Shown here: piece by piece, positions 8,874 through 17,342 of the stretch
Layout of the letters: the number at the start of each line of letters is the position of its first letter
Numbering within the stretch: the first letter of the stretch is position 1
Origin: Clostridium aquiflavi
GTDB taxonomy: Bacteria; Bacillota; Clostridia; Clostridiales; Clostridiaceae
DNA: 64,000 bases
NCBI RefSeq assembly: GCF_031344075.1
Contig: NZ_JAVJAN010000022.1
Coordinates: 3,202 to 67,201, forward strand
Reading direction: 5' to 3'
Translations under genes and position numbers: made by a program
The notes under the pieces: model-generated
Seen by the model: the letters and a program-made list of their open reading frames with translations, nothing else
Databases searched by the model: none
What the model was told of the DNA's origin: nothing

Positions 8874-9260
8874 TTAATTTTTTTTATAAAATTTAGTTTT
8901 TAATAAATGTTCTACAGTCAAATATATAATTACAAAAATAAAACATTCAATCTCTAATAATATAATACTTATATTATTAATATCAGATTTATTTAATATT
9001 AATAATATCAAACAAATAAATAATGTAGAAAATCCAGAAATACTCCATATTAAACTACACTTTTTATTAACTGATATTAATATATTTTTATTATTAGAAC
9101 ATTTCTTGTCATGAGAAATACCTGAAAATAACATTGCTATAGGTGCAATTAAATCCAAAGTTTTATTTATCTTTTTAGATGAATTATATCTATATAGTAT
9201 CCCTATCCAAATCATTATTAGTGGTATACAAATATTACAAATTAAAATAAAAATATTCAT
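8874..9260 (-). CDS. Small membrane protein, possibly SdpI-like
   Basis: A 128-residue hydrophobic protein with an ATG start (9258-9260) preceded by AGGAGA at a good distance, so it is probably translated. Membrane segments are at about 2-22, 70-88 and 97-117. The N-terminal part, with IPLIMIWIGI then KKINKT, and the later NKKCSLIWSISG resemble SdpI-type immunity proteins. The usual GYRT motif after the Asn is missing, and a one-base shift of the DNA would give FG then PIAM in a similar place. It may be a diverged or repaired-frame relative. The neighbouring remnant suggests a decaying locus. Confidence 0.5.
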   Translation of the reverse strand: MNIFILICNICIPLIMIWIGILYRYNSSKKINKTLDLIAPIAMLFSGISHDKKCSNNKNILISVNKKCSLIWSISGFSTLFICLILLILNKSDINNISIILLEIECFIFVIIYLTVEHLLKTKFYKKN

Positions 9261-9458
9261 ACAAACATCTCCTATATTAATATTGATAGATTAATTATTA
9301 TATTAATTAAAATATTTTTTATTCAATAAATATTCCATCCTACTTACGGTTATTGAAAATATATTATTAATATATTAATTATAAAACAATAAAAATATCG
9401 AATTAACAAATTATAGTTAATATGATAAAATAAATGTTAATAAAATCTATGGTTAATA

Positions 9459-9487
9459 TTGACATTAACAAAAATATACAGTATTAT
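9459..9487 (+). promoter_or_regulatory. Sigma-A promoter of the histidine operon
   Basis: TTGACA (9459-9464) and TATTAT (9482-9487) are separated by exactly 17 nt, predicting a start near 9494. The -35 box lies inside gttaat-attgac-attaac, an inverted repeat. Further GTTAA/TTAAC half-sites lie upstream. Confidence 0.75.
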
Positions 9488-9502
9488 TAATTACAATATC
9501 GA

Positions 9503-9516
9503 TTTAACGCGTTAAA
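9503..9516. promoter_or_regulatory. Candidate operator ahead of hisZ
   Basis: tttaacgcgttaaa is a perfect 14-bp palindrome with a CGCG centre, unusual in this AT-rich DNA. It lies about 10-20 nt past the predicted transcription start and 26 nt before the hisZ ATG, a position suited to a repressor. The regulator is not identifiable here. Confidence 0.5.
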
Positions 9517-9542
9517 GTAAAAGCAATAAGTGGGGTGGAGTA

Positions 9543-10691
9543 ATGAATAAAAGAAATATGCTTCCAGAAGGGACAAGAGATCTTGTCTTAAATGAATGTG
9601 AAATAAAAAGGCACCTAGAAAAAAACATAGATGATTTATTTAGTAATTGGGGATACAGAGAAGTAATAACACCAACATTAGAATTTTATGAAACATTTAA
9701 TTATTATCCAGAAAGCTTAAAAGAAGAAGAGATGTATAAGTTTTTTGATAATAAGGGAAGAATACTTGTTTTAAGACCAGATATGACAATACCAATAGCA
9801 AGATTAGTTTCTACTAAATTAAAAGGTGAAGCTTTACCTATAAGAATTAGATATATATCAAATGTTTTTAGAGTTCATGAGAGTTTAGGTGGTAGAAGAA
9901 ATGAATATACTGATTGTGGTATTGAGTTAGTGGGGATTAATGGTATTGATAAGGATTTAGAAATATTGGTGTTAGCATTAGAGTCATTAAAAAAATTAGG
10001 GCTAAAGAATTTTAAATTAGAAATAGGTAATATAGAATTTTTTAATTCTGCATTTAACGATTTAAATATCAGTAAGGAGAATAAAGAAAAGATAGCTAAA
10101 TTGATAGAAGGAAAAAATTTAAAAAATTTAGAAGACTTTCTAAAAAGACTAGATATAAAAGAAGAGTATAGAAAATTTTTCAATAAATTACCTTGGATGT
10201 TTGGTGATAGAAAAGTGCTTGAAGAAGGAAAAAAATTAGCCTTTAATAATGCACTTTTAAAAAGTATAAGTTATTTAGAAGAGTTATATATTCAATTAGA
10301 AGAACTAGGATATAAAGAAAATATAACCTTTGATTTAGGGATGGTACCTAAACTTAATTATTATACAGGAATAATTTTTAGGGGGTATGGGGAAGACATT
10401 GGAGATAGTATATTAGCGGGTGGTAGATATAATAAATTAATAAAATCTTATGGCACTGATCTGCCAGCAATAGGGTTTTCAATTGATGTTGATTTAGTAG
10501 TGATAAAAAATATAGATAATAATGAGATAATGGAGAAAAATAGAGACATTTATAATTTTTTTTATGGTAACAAAGATGTAGTACAAGCTATAAAGAAAAG
10601 TGAGGAACTGCGAAAACAGGGAAAAGTAGTGGAATTATTTCATGATGAAGAGCTAAGTGAATTTAAAATAGTTAAATATGGGGGAAGATAA
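9543..10691 (+). CDS. hisZ: ATP phosphoribosyltransferase regulatory subunit HisZ
   Basis: HisZ is a catalytically inactive relative of histidyl-tRNA synthetase that joins short-form HisG and gives feedback control by histidine. The 382-residue protein starts MNKRNMLPEGTRDLV. It keeps class II synthetase features such as LRPDMTIPIARLV near 80 and YYTGIIFRGYG near 275, but has no anticodon-binding domain. The ATG follows GGGGTGGAG. It is the first gene of a ten-gene operon and the next gene is the short HisG, the pairing expected for this subunit. Confidence 0.93.
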   Translation: MNKRNMLPEGTRDLVLNECEIKRHLEKNIDDLFSNWGYREVITPTLEFYETFNYYPESLKEEEMYKFFDNKGRILVLRPDMTIPIARLVSTKLKGEALPIRIRYISNVFRVHESLGGRRNEYTDCGIELVGINGIDKDLEILVLALESLKKLGLKNFKLEIGNIEFFNSAFNDLNISKENKEKIAKLIEGKNLKNLEDFLKRLDIKEEYRKFFNKLPWMFGDRKVLEEGKKLAFNNALLKSISYLEELYIQLEELGYKENITFDLGMVPKLNYYTGIIFRGYGEDIGDSILAGGRYNKLIKSYGTDLPAIGFSIDVDLVVIKNIDNNEIMEKNRDIYNFFYGNKDVVQAIKKSEELRKQGKVVELFHDEELSEFKIVKYGGR

Positions 10692-10693
10692 AT

Positions 10694-11317
10694 ATGGCAA
10701 TAAGTATTGCACTTACGAAGGGGAGATTAGAAGAAGAAAGTATAAAAATATTAGAAAAAGCCAATTTTGATCCAGGTGAATTAAAAAATAAAGGAAGAAA
10801 ATTAGTTTTTAATGATAGGAATGGAGATATTAAGTATTTCTTAGTTAAGGGAGCAGATTCAATAACATATGTAGAACATGGTGTTGCTGATGTTGGAGTT
10901 GTTGGAAAAGACACTATCTTGGAAAGTGGAGATAATTGTTATGAAGTATTAGATTTAGGGATTGGAAAATGCAAATTTATAGTAGCGTCATTGCCTGAAA
11001 ATGATGTTTTTAAAAAGACTGGACATATAAAAATAGGAAGTAAATATCCAAATGTTGCAAAAGAGTATTTTAAAAAGAAACAAATGGATGTAGAAGTGAT
11101 AAAAATAGAGGGGTCAGTAGAGCTTGCACCAATACTAGGGCTATGTGATGGGATTGTAGATATTATGGAGACTGGAACTACTTTAAAAGAAAATGGACTT
11201 ATTGTTTTGGATAATATATTTGATATAAGTGCAAGGCTTATAGTAAACAAAGCTAGTTTTAAAATGAAACAAAATGAAATAAGGGAATTTCTTCATAGAG
11301 TAAGAGATGTAATCTGA
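10694..11317 (+). CDS. hisG: ATP phosphoribosyltransferase, short form
   Basis: This enzyme catalyses the first step of histidine synthesis, joining ATP and PRPP to give phosphoribosyl-ATP. At 207 residues it is the short form, which lacks the regulatory C-terminal domain and depends on HisZ. Motifs include ALTKGRLEEES at the N-terminus, GVVGKDTILE near 72, and the PRPP loop region DGIVDIMETGTTLKENGL near 152-169. It begins 2 nt after hisZ. Confidence 0.96.
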   Translation: MAISIALTKGRLEEESIKILEKANFDPGELKNKGRKLVFNDRNGDIKYFLVKGADSITYVEHGVADVGVVGKDTILESGDNCYEVLDLGIGKCKFIVASLPENDVFKKTGHIKIGSKYPNVAKEYFKKKQMDVEVIKIEGSVELAPILGLCDGIVDIMETGTTLKENGLIVLDNIFDISARLIVNKASFKMKQNEIREFLHRVRDVI

Positions 11318-11378
11318 TAAGTTATATATGCTAAAAGACAATATAATAATTAACAATAGTAAATTGGGGGCGATTCAA

Positions 11379-12665
11379 TTGTTAAATTTAATGGAAGTTA
11401 ATGAAGCAAATAAGGGTGAATTAATTAAAGAATTAAATCAAAGAGAAGGTTCAATACAAAATGATGTTATGTTTAATGTAAGCACTATACTATCAGAAGT
11501 TAAGAGATTTGGAGACAAGGCGTTATTTAAATTTACTAATGAATTTGATAAAGTTAAACTAAAAAAATTAGAGGTTAAAAGTGAAGAAATAGAAAAATGT
11601 TTTGATTGTGTTGAAAAAGAATTTATTCAAGCACTACAAGAGGCCAAAGTAAATATTGAAGATTATCATAAAAAGCAAAAAACAAATGGATTTATTATGG
11701 CTAAAGATAAAGGGGTTTATTTAGGGCAAAGAGTTATTCCATTAGAGAGAGTTGGCGTATATGTTCCTGGTGGAACAGCAGCGTATCCTTCTTCGGTATT
11801 GATGAATGTTATACCTGCAAAAGTAGCTGGAGTTGATGAGATTATAATGGTAACTCCACCTGATAAGGATGGGGAGATAAATCCATATATAGGAGTTGCA
11901 GCAAGTATAGCAAAGGTAGATAAAATATATAAAGTTGGTGGGGCACAAGCTATTGGTGCGCTAGCTTATGGTACAGAAAGTATAAAAAAAGTAGATAAGA
12001 TAGTTGGTCCAGGAAATATATTTGTTGCACTTGCTAAAAAATTAGTATTTGGAACTGTGGATATAGATATGATTGCAGGGCCTAGTGAAATTTTGATTAT
12101 AGCAGATGAAAACTCAAATCCAAGTTTTATAGCTGCTGACTTAATGTCTCAAGCAGAACATGATAAATTAGCTTCATCTATATTAGTTACAACTTCAAAA
12201 AGACTATATGATGAAGTAGAAAAACAATTAGAATTACAAATTAAAAATCTTACAAGAAAAGATATAATAAGAGATTCTCTTAAGAAGTTTGGTAAAGCTC
12301 TAATATGTAAAGATATAGATGAATGCATAGATATATCAAATCTTGTGGCTCCAGAGCATTTAGAGCTCATGGTTGATAATCCAATGGAGTATTTAGGGAA
12401 GGTAAGAAATGCTGGTTCCGTATTTTTAGGAAGATATTCACCAGAACCAATAGGAGATTATTTTGGAGGAACCAATCATGTACTACCAACTAGTGGAACA
12501 GCTAGATTCTTTTCACCATTATCTGTAGATAGTTTTATTAAAAAATCATCTTTCTTATATTATTCTCAAAAAGCTATTTTAGAAAATGGAGAAAAAATAA
12601 TAACATTAGCTAATAAAGAAGGATTAACTGCTCATGCAAATTCAGTGAAAGTGAGGCTTGTATAA
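11379..12665 (+). CDS. hisD: Histidinol dehydrogenase
   Basis: This Zn enzyme oxidises L-histidinol to L-histidine in two NAD+ steps. I chose the TTG at 11379, giving 428 residues. GGGGG (11366-11370) is 8 nt upstream, and MLNLMEVNE matches where HisD proteins usually begin. The upstream in-frame ATG at 11328 has no ribosome site and would add 17 residues. Family landmarks are RVGVYVPGGTAAYPS, VGGAQAIGALAYGT, the glutamine/histidine of MSQAEHD, and VAPEHLELM plus GGTNHVLPTSGTARF, which carry catalytic and metal ligands. Confidence 0.95.
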   Translation: MLNLMEVNEANKGELIKELNQREGSIQNDVMFNVSTILSEVKRFGDKALFKFTNEFDKVKLKKLEVKSEEIEKCFDCVEKEFIQALQEAKVNIEDYHKKQKTNGFIMAKDKGVYLGQRVIPLERVGVYVPGGTAAYPSSVLMNVIPAKVAGVDEIIMVTPPDKDGEINPYIGVAASIAKVDKIYKVGGAQAIGALAYGTESIKKVDKIVGPGNIFVALAKKLVFGTVDIDMIAGPSEILIIADENSNPSFIAADLMSQAEHDKLASSILVTTSKRLYDEVEKQLELQIKNLTRKDIIRDSLKKFGKALICKDIDECIDISNLVAPEHLELMVDNPMEYLGKVRNAGSVFLGRYSPEPIGDYFGGTNHVLPTSGTARFFSPLSVDSFIKKSSFLYYSQKAILENGEKIITLANKEGLTAHANSVKVRLV

Positions 12666-13718
12666 ATGAATCAATATATAGATATAGATCAAGAATACCA
12701 AATAAGATTAAATAGCAATGAAAGTTATATAGACATGGATAATAATATAATGATAGAAATGAAAAGTAATTTATCTACTATAGAGCTTCACAGATATCCT
12801 GAAAATAATATGCTTGAAATAAGAAATCTATATGCTGAGTATGCTGGAACACAAAGTGAAAATATTATAGTTGGAAATGGATCTGATGAAGTGATTCAAT
12901 TAGTTATAAGCCGTTATATAGGTTATGGTAAGAAAGTACTCACATTAGATCCTGATTTTACAATGTATGATTTTTATACTGACTTATTTGGAGGAAAAAT
13001 AGTTAAGTATAAACTAGGTGAAAATATAGTATTTAATTTAGATGAATTTATTAAATTGGGGGAAAGGGAAAATGTAGATTTGATTATATTTTCAAATCCC
13101 AATAATCCAACAGGTCTATCATTAAGTAATAATGATATTATCAAATTATTAAAAAGATTTCCCAATATTCCAATACTGGTAGATGAAGCTTATTATGAAT
13201 TTAATGGAGAAAGTATGATTTCATATATAAATGAATATAAAAATTTAATTGTTACAAGAACACTTTCAAAAGCATGGGGTTTAGCTGCTTTAAGGGTAGG
13301 ATTTTTAATATCTAATAAAAACATATTAGAAAAATTAAGTAAAAAAAAGATACCATATACAGTTAATTCGTACTCTCAAGCTATGGTATTAACTGCATTG
13401 AAATATCCAGATAGAGTTATAGAAAATTCTAAAGTAATTATTGCTCATAGAGAAAAATTATTACTTCAACTTAAATCTATAGAGAAGGATGCTTCAATGG
13501 AGATAAAGTTTTATCCATCCAAAGGTAACTTTATATTTGGAAGAACATCACATAAGTATGCCTTATTAAATGGATTAAATGAGAAAGGGATATTAATTAG
13601 AAATTTTTCTGATGATACATTTAGAATAACAGTAGGTTCACAGTTAGAAAATAGAAAACTAGTAAATGTATTAAGAGAAATTTTTATATATCAAGTTGTA
13701 GAACAATATGCAAAATAG
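12666..13718 (+). CDS. hisC: Histidinol-phosphate aminotransferase
   Basis: A class I/II PLP aminotransferase that makes histidinol phosphate from imidazole acetol phosphate and glutamate. It has 350 residues. The PLP lysine lies in TRTLSKAWGLAALRVG near 202. SNPNNPTG near 141 and the aspartate of VDEAYYEF near 171 also contact PLP in this family. It starts directly after the hisD stop and overlaps hisB by 11 bases, so translation is probably coupled. Confidence 0.95.
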   Translation: MNQYIDIDQEYQIRLNSNESYIDMDNNIMIEMKSNLSTIELHRYPENNMLEIRNLYAEYAGTQSENIIVGNGSDEVIQLVISRYIGYGKKVLTLDPDFTMYDFYTDLFGGKIVKYKLGENIVFNLDEFIKLGERENVDLIIFSNPNNPTGLSLSNNDIIKLLKRFPNIPILVDEAYYEFNGESMISYINEYKNLIVTRTLSKAWGLAALRVGFLISNKNILEKLSKKKIPYTVNSYSQAMVLTALKYPDRVIENSKVIIAHREKLLLQLKSIEKDASMEIKFYPSKGNFIFGRTSHKYALLNGLNEKGILIRNFSDDTFRITVGSQLENRKLVNVLREIFIYQVVEQYAK

Positions 13719-14295
13719 AATAGCTAAAATAGAAAGAAATACTAGTGAAACTAAGGTGAAAATAGATATTAATTTAGATGGAAATGGATTAAATAAAATT
13801 CATACTGGAATTGGTTTTTTAGATCATATGTTAGAATTATTTTCATTTCATAGTAATATGGATGTTTATTTATCTTGTGATGGGGATTTAAATGTGTGTG
13901 ATCATCATAGTGTTGAAGATATTGGAATAATTTTGGGTAAAGCATTTAAAGAAGCCATAGGAGACAAGAAAGGAATAAATAGATATGGAACTTTTTTTCT
14001 GCCTATGGATGAGGTGTTGTCGTTAGTATCTTTAGATATAAGTGGTAGAGGTTTTTTAGTATTTGATTGTGAATTTACTAGAGAAAAAGTAGGGGGATTA
14101 TCTACTGAAATGGTTGAGGAATTTTTTAGAGCTTTTGCATTAAATTCAGAAATAACATTACATTGTAAAATTTTATATGGAAAAAATGATCATCATAAAA
14201 TAGAGGCTTTATTTAAAGGACTTGGAAGAGCTTTAAGAGAGGCAAAAGAAAGAAATGAATTAAATAAAGTACCATCTACAAAGGGAATATTGTAA
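13708..14295 (+). CDS. hisB: Imidazoleglycerol-phosphate dehydratase
   Basis: This enzyme dehydrates imidazoleglycerol phosphate. The 195-residue protein is the monofunctional form with no fused phosphatase domain, consistent with a separate HisJ phosphatase. The two metal-binding His clusters are seen as HTGIGFLDHMLELFSFHS with CDHHSVEDIG, and later as YGKNDHHKIEALFKGLGRAL. The ATG overlaps the end of hisC, and no strong ribosome site is visible, so coupled translation is likely. Confidence 0.96.
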   Translation: MQNRIAKIERNTSETKVKIDINLDGNGLNKIHTGIGFLDHMLELFSFHSNMDVYLSCDGDLNVCDHHSVEDIGIILGKAFKEAIGDKKGINRYGTFFLPMDEVLSLVSLDISGRGFLVFDCEFTREKVGGLSTEMVEEFFRAFALNSEITLHCKILYGKNDHHKIEALFKGLGRALREAKERNELNKVPSTKGIL

Positions 14296-14316
14296 TTTAA
14301 GGGGGCTAAAAATTAC

Positions 14317-14937
14317 ATGATAGTTATAATCGATTATGGAATGGGAAATTTGAAAAGTATAAGTAATGCATTAAATAACCTTGAAATAGAAAATAAAATA
14401 TCAAGTAATAAGAATGAAATTGAAAATTCTAAAGGAATTATATTACCAGGAGTTGGAGCATTTAAAGATGCAATGTGCAATATAAAAGAAAAGTCTTTAG
14501 ATACTATAATAAAAAAAGAAGCTGAAAATGGAAAACCGCTCCTTGGAATATGCCTTGGAATGCAACTTCTTTTTGAAAAAGGATTTGAGAGGTATGAAGA
14601 AGAAGGATTAGGACTTTTAAAAGGTAATATTGTTAAATTGAAAGAAGATAAAAATAATAATGTAAAGATACCTCATATAGGTTGGAATAATCTTATTTAT
14701 AATAAAAAAGATGAACTTTGTAAATGTGTTGAAGAAGGTGATTTTGTATATTATGTCCATTCATATTGTGCACAAGGATATGATGAAGAGGATTTAATTG
14801 CTTATTCTGAATATGGAATTAATGAAATTCCTGGAATTGTTAGACATAAAAATATTATAGGTGCACAGTTTCATCCGGAAAAGAGTGGAGATGTAGGACT
14901 TAGGTTATTAAAAAACTTTGGGGAGTTGATTAAGTGA
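14317..14937 (+). CDS. hisH: Imidazole glycerol phosphate synthase, glutaminase subunit
   Basis: The class I glutamine amidotransferase subunit, which supplies ammonia to HisF. It has 206 residues. The nucleophile is the cysteine in LLGICLGMQLLFE near 82. The His-Glu pair lies in AQFHPEKSG near 187. The first residues IVIIDYGMGNLKSI are typical. A GGGGG site lies about 11 nt before the ATG, and its TGA overlaps the GTG start of hisA. Confidence 0.96.
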   Translation: MIVIIDYGMGNLKSISNALNNLEIENKISSNKNEIENSKGIILPGVGAFKDAMCNIKEKSLDTIIKKEAENGKPLLGICLGMQLLFEKGFERYEEEGLGLLKGNIVKLKEDKNNNVKIPHIGWNNLIYNKKDELCKCVEEGDFVYYVHSYCAQGYDEEDLIAYSEYGINEIPGIVRHKNIIGAQFHPEKSGDVGLRLLKNFGELIK

Positions 14938-15647
14938 TAATATTACCTGCAATAGATATAATAGATGGTCAAGCAGTGAGACTTTATCAAGGTGACTATA
15001 ATAAAAAAGAAGTAGTTGCAAATGATATCTTTAATATAGCAAAAGAATTTGAATGTTTAGGTGCGGATTATCTTCATTTAGTTGATTTAGATGGTGCTAA
15101 ATCTGGATATTGCGTTAATGAGAAGATAATATTAAAACTAGCCAAAACATTGACTATTCCTATAGAAGTTGGTGGAGGAATTAGAAACTTTAAAACTATA
15201 GAAAAACTAATAGAAAATGGTGTTTCTAGAGTTATTCTTGGAACCATAGCTATAGAAGATGAAGAACTTTTAAAAAAAGCTATTGAGTGTTATAGAGAAA
15301 AAATTTCAGTTGGTATAGATTGCAAAAATGGATATGTTTATGGAAGAGGATGGCTTGTAGAAAGCAAACTTAATTATTTAGATTTTGCAAAAAATATGGA
15401 GACCCTAGGTGTAAAAAATATAATAGTTACAGACATAAGTAAAGATGGAACATTAGAGGGTCCTAATGTTGATATGCTTATTGAATTGAAAAAACTTGTA
15501 AATATAGATATAACAGCATCTGGTGGAATAAAAGATATTGAAAATATTAAAGAATTAAAAAAAATTGATGTTTATGGGGCAATAACAGGAAAAGCCATAT
15601 ATTCGGGTAGCTTATCATTAAAGGAAGCAATAGATATAACAAGATAA
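14934..15647 (+). CDS. hisA: ProFAR isomerase HisA
   Basis: A 237-residue TIM-barrel isomerase acting on the phosphoribosyl formimino intermediate. Catalytic aspartates lie in LPAIDIIDGQAVRLYQGD (first strand) and in VTDISKDGTLEGPN near 163-176. Phosphate-binding glycines are seen in VGGGIRN and TASGGIKD, the duplicated half-barrel pattern shared with HisF. The GTG start overlaps the hisH stop (GTGA). Confidence 0.96.
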   Translation: MIILPAIDIIDGQAVRLYQGDYNKKEVVANDIFNIAKEFECLGADYLHLVDLDGAKSGYCVNEKIILKLAKTLTIPIEVGGGIRNFKTIEKLIENGVSRVILGTIAIEDEELLKKAIECYREKISVGIDCKNGYVYGRGWLVESKLNYLDFAKNMETLGVKNIIVTDISKDGTLEGPNVDMLIELKKLVNIDITASGGIKDIENIKELKKIDVYGAITGKAIYSGSLSLKEAIDITR

Positions 15648-15684
15648 TTATAATTTAATTATTTATTAAAAAGGGGGTGAGTAC

Positions 15685-16446
15685 ATGCATACTAAGCGGA
15701 TAATTCCTTGTTTAGATGTAAGGGATGGAAGAGTAGTAAAAGGTATAAATTTTAAAGGATTAATTGATGTAGGAAATCCAGTAGAGCTTGCAAAACATTA
15801 TAATGATCAGGGAGCAGATGAATTAGTATTCCTAGACATAACAGCTACTCATGAAAAACGTGGAATAATGCTTAAAGTAGTAGAAGAGGTAGCTGAGCAA
15901 ATTTTTATTCCATTTACTGTTGGAGGCGGATTAAGCTCATTAGAAGATATAAAAGCTATATTAAGAGCTGGAGCAGACAAAGTCAGTTTAAATTCAGCAG
16001 CTGTTAAGAATAAAAATTTAATAAAAGAAAGTGCATTTTATTTTGGAAATCAATGCATTGTACTAGCTATCGATGGTAAAAAAAGAATGGATAATTCAGG
16101 CTGGAATGTGGTTGTTAATGGAGGAAGAATAGATACAGGTATTGATTTATTATCATGGGTTGAAGAAGTAACAAAACTTGGTGCAGGAGAAATTTTATTA
16201 ACATCAATGGATGCTGATGGTACTAAAAATGGTTTTGATTTAGAATTAACAAAAGCAGTAAGCAATATAACCAGTGTACCTGTTATAGCTTCAGGCGGAT
16301 GTGGATGTTTAGAAGATTTTTATGAGGTGTTTAAAAATAATATTTCTGATGCAGCATTAGCAGCATCGCTGTTTCATTATGGTGAATTAACAGTTAAAGA
16401 TGTGAAGAAATATTTGATTAATAAAAAAATACCCATTAGAGTATAA
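15685..16446 (+). CDS. hisF: Imidazole glycerol phosphate synthase, cyclase subunit
   Basis: A 253-residue TIM barrel that uses ammonia from HisH to close the imidazole ring and release AICAR. Catalytic aspartates are in IIPCLDVRDGRVVKG (D11 region) and in LLTSMDADGTKNGFDLEL near 175. Phosphate sites are TVGGGLSS and ASGGCGCLEDF. The ATG follows AAGGGGGTGAG. It sits 37 nt after hisA. Confidence 0.97.
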   Translation: MHTKRIIPCLDVRDGRVVKGINFKGLIDVGNPVELAKHYNDQGADELVFLDITATHEKRGIMLKVVEEVAEQIFIPFTVGGGLSSLEDIKAILRAGADKVSLNSAAVKNKNLIKESAFYFGNQCIVLAIDGKKRMDNSGWNVVVNGGRIDTGIDLLSWVEEVTKLGAGEILLTSMDADGTKNGFDLELTKAVSNITSVPVIASGGCGCLEDFYEVFKNNISDAALAASLFHYGELTVKDVKKYLINKKIPIRV

Positions 16447-16497
16447 AGAATTTAAATTTAAAACAAAGCTAATTTTTAATATATTAGAGAGGTTTAT

Positions 16498-16827
16498 ATG
16501 AATATTGAGGAGCGCATAAATATTGTTGATTTTGATAAAGGGAATGGTCTGATTCCGGCTGTAATTCAAGATTATAAAAGTAAAGAAGTATTAATGTTAG
16601 GATATATGTCAAAAGAAAGTTTGAAGAAAACTTTAGAAGGGGATACTACTTGGTTTTATAGTAGAAGTAGAAAGAAACTTTGGAATAAAGGGGCTACATC
16701 AGGGAATTTTCAATATATAAAGGAAATAAAAATAGATTGTGATAATGACACTATTTTAATTACTGTAAATCAAAAGGGAGCAGCATGTCATACTGGAAAC
16801 AAAAGTTGTTTTTATAGAGATTTTTAA
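16498..16827 (+). CDS. hisI: Phosphoribosyl-AMP cyclohydrolase
   Basis: A Zn/Mg enzyme that opens the adenine ring of phosphoribosyl-AMP. It has 109 residues and is unfused, with hisE as a separate gene. The signature runs from TTWFYSRSRKKLWNKGATSG through DCDNDTILITVNQKG and ends ACHTGNKSCFY, providing the metal aspartates and zinc cysteines. The ATG follows GAGAGG. Confidence 0.96.
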   Translation: MNIEERINIVDFDKGNGLIPAVIQDYKSKEVLMLGYMSKESLKKTLEGDTTWFYSRSRKKLWNKGATSGNFQYIKEIKIDCDNDTILITVNQKGAACHTGNKSCFYRDF

Positions 16828-16848
16828 TATAGAATTGGAGTGGTTTTT

Positions 16849-17175
16849 ATGGAAAATGAGATAAAAAATTTATATAGTACAATTTTAGAAAGAAAAATTA
16901 GTGGAGAAAATAGATCGTATACTAATTATCTCTTTACGCAAGGAATAAATAAAATTTTAAAAAAGGTTGGAGAAGAGTGCACAGAGGTTATAATAAGCAG
17001 TAAGGAAAGCAATAAAGAGGAACAAGTAAATGAAATATGTGATTTAACTTATCATATACTTGTATTAATGGCTGAGCTTAATATACCTTTAGAAAATATA
17101 AAAAATGAATTAAAAAAAAGAAGTGAAAGGATTAATAATTTTAAAGGTGAAAGAAAAGCAATAAAAGAATACTAA
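16849..17175 (+). CDS. hisE: Phosphoribosyl-ATP pyrophosphatase
   Basis: A 108-residue all-alpha MazG-like pyrophosphohydrolase that converts phosphoribosyl-ATP to phosphoribosyl-AMP. The acidic metal motif is seen in KKVGEECTEVIISSK and EICDLTYHILVLMAE. I chose the ATG at 16849, which has GGAG 8 nt upstream; the in-frame GTG at 16840 overlaps that site. It is the last gene of the operon and converges on hisJ. Confidence 0.94.
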   Translation: MENEIKNLYSTILERKISGENRSYTNYLFTQGINKILKKVGEECTEVIISSKESNKEEQVNEICDLTYHILVLMAELNIPLENIKNELKKRSERINNFKGERKAIKEY

Positions 17176-17202
17176 AAGTTAATATAATCTTTATTTAGGA
17201 TT

Positions 17203-17283
17203 TGTTTTAATAAGATGTTAATATGTGAATGAGTAAAGTTAATTGCCACTTCACTTATTCACATATTAACATCTATAAAAACA
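17203..17283. repeat. Long inverted repeat between hisE and hisJ
   Basis: agatgttaatatgtgaatgag (from 17213) pairs with a right arm ending at 17273, with one mismatch, flanked by tgtttt and aaaaca. It separates convergent genes. The T-run is poor on both strands. The layout (TGTTTTA, then GTTRATAT) resembles the element at 5038-5144. Confidence 0.55.
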
Positions 17284-17342
17284 GATATTTTATTTAAGTT
17301 TACATTAAACAAACTATATTGGAGTTTTTTAGTCTAATTATT

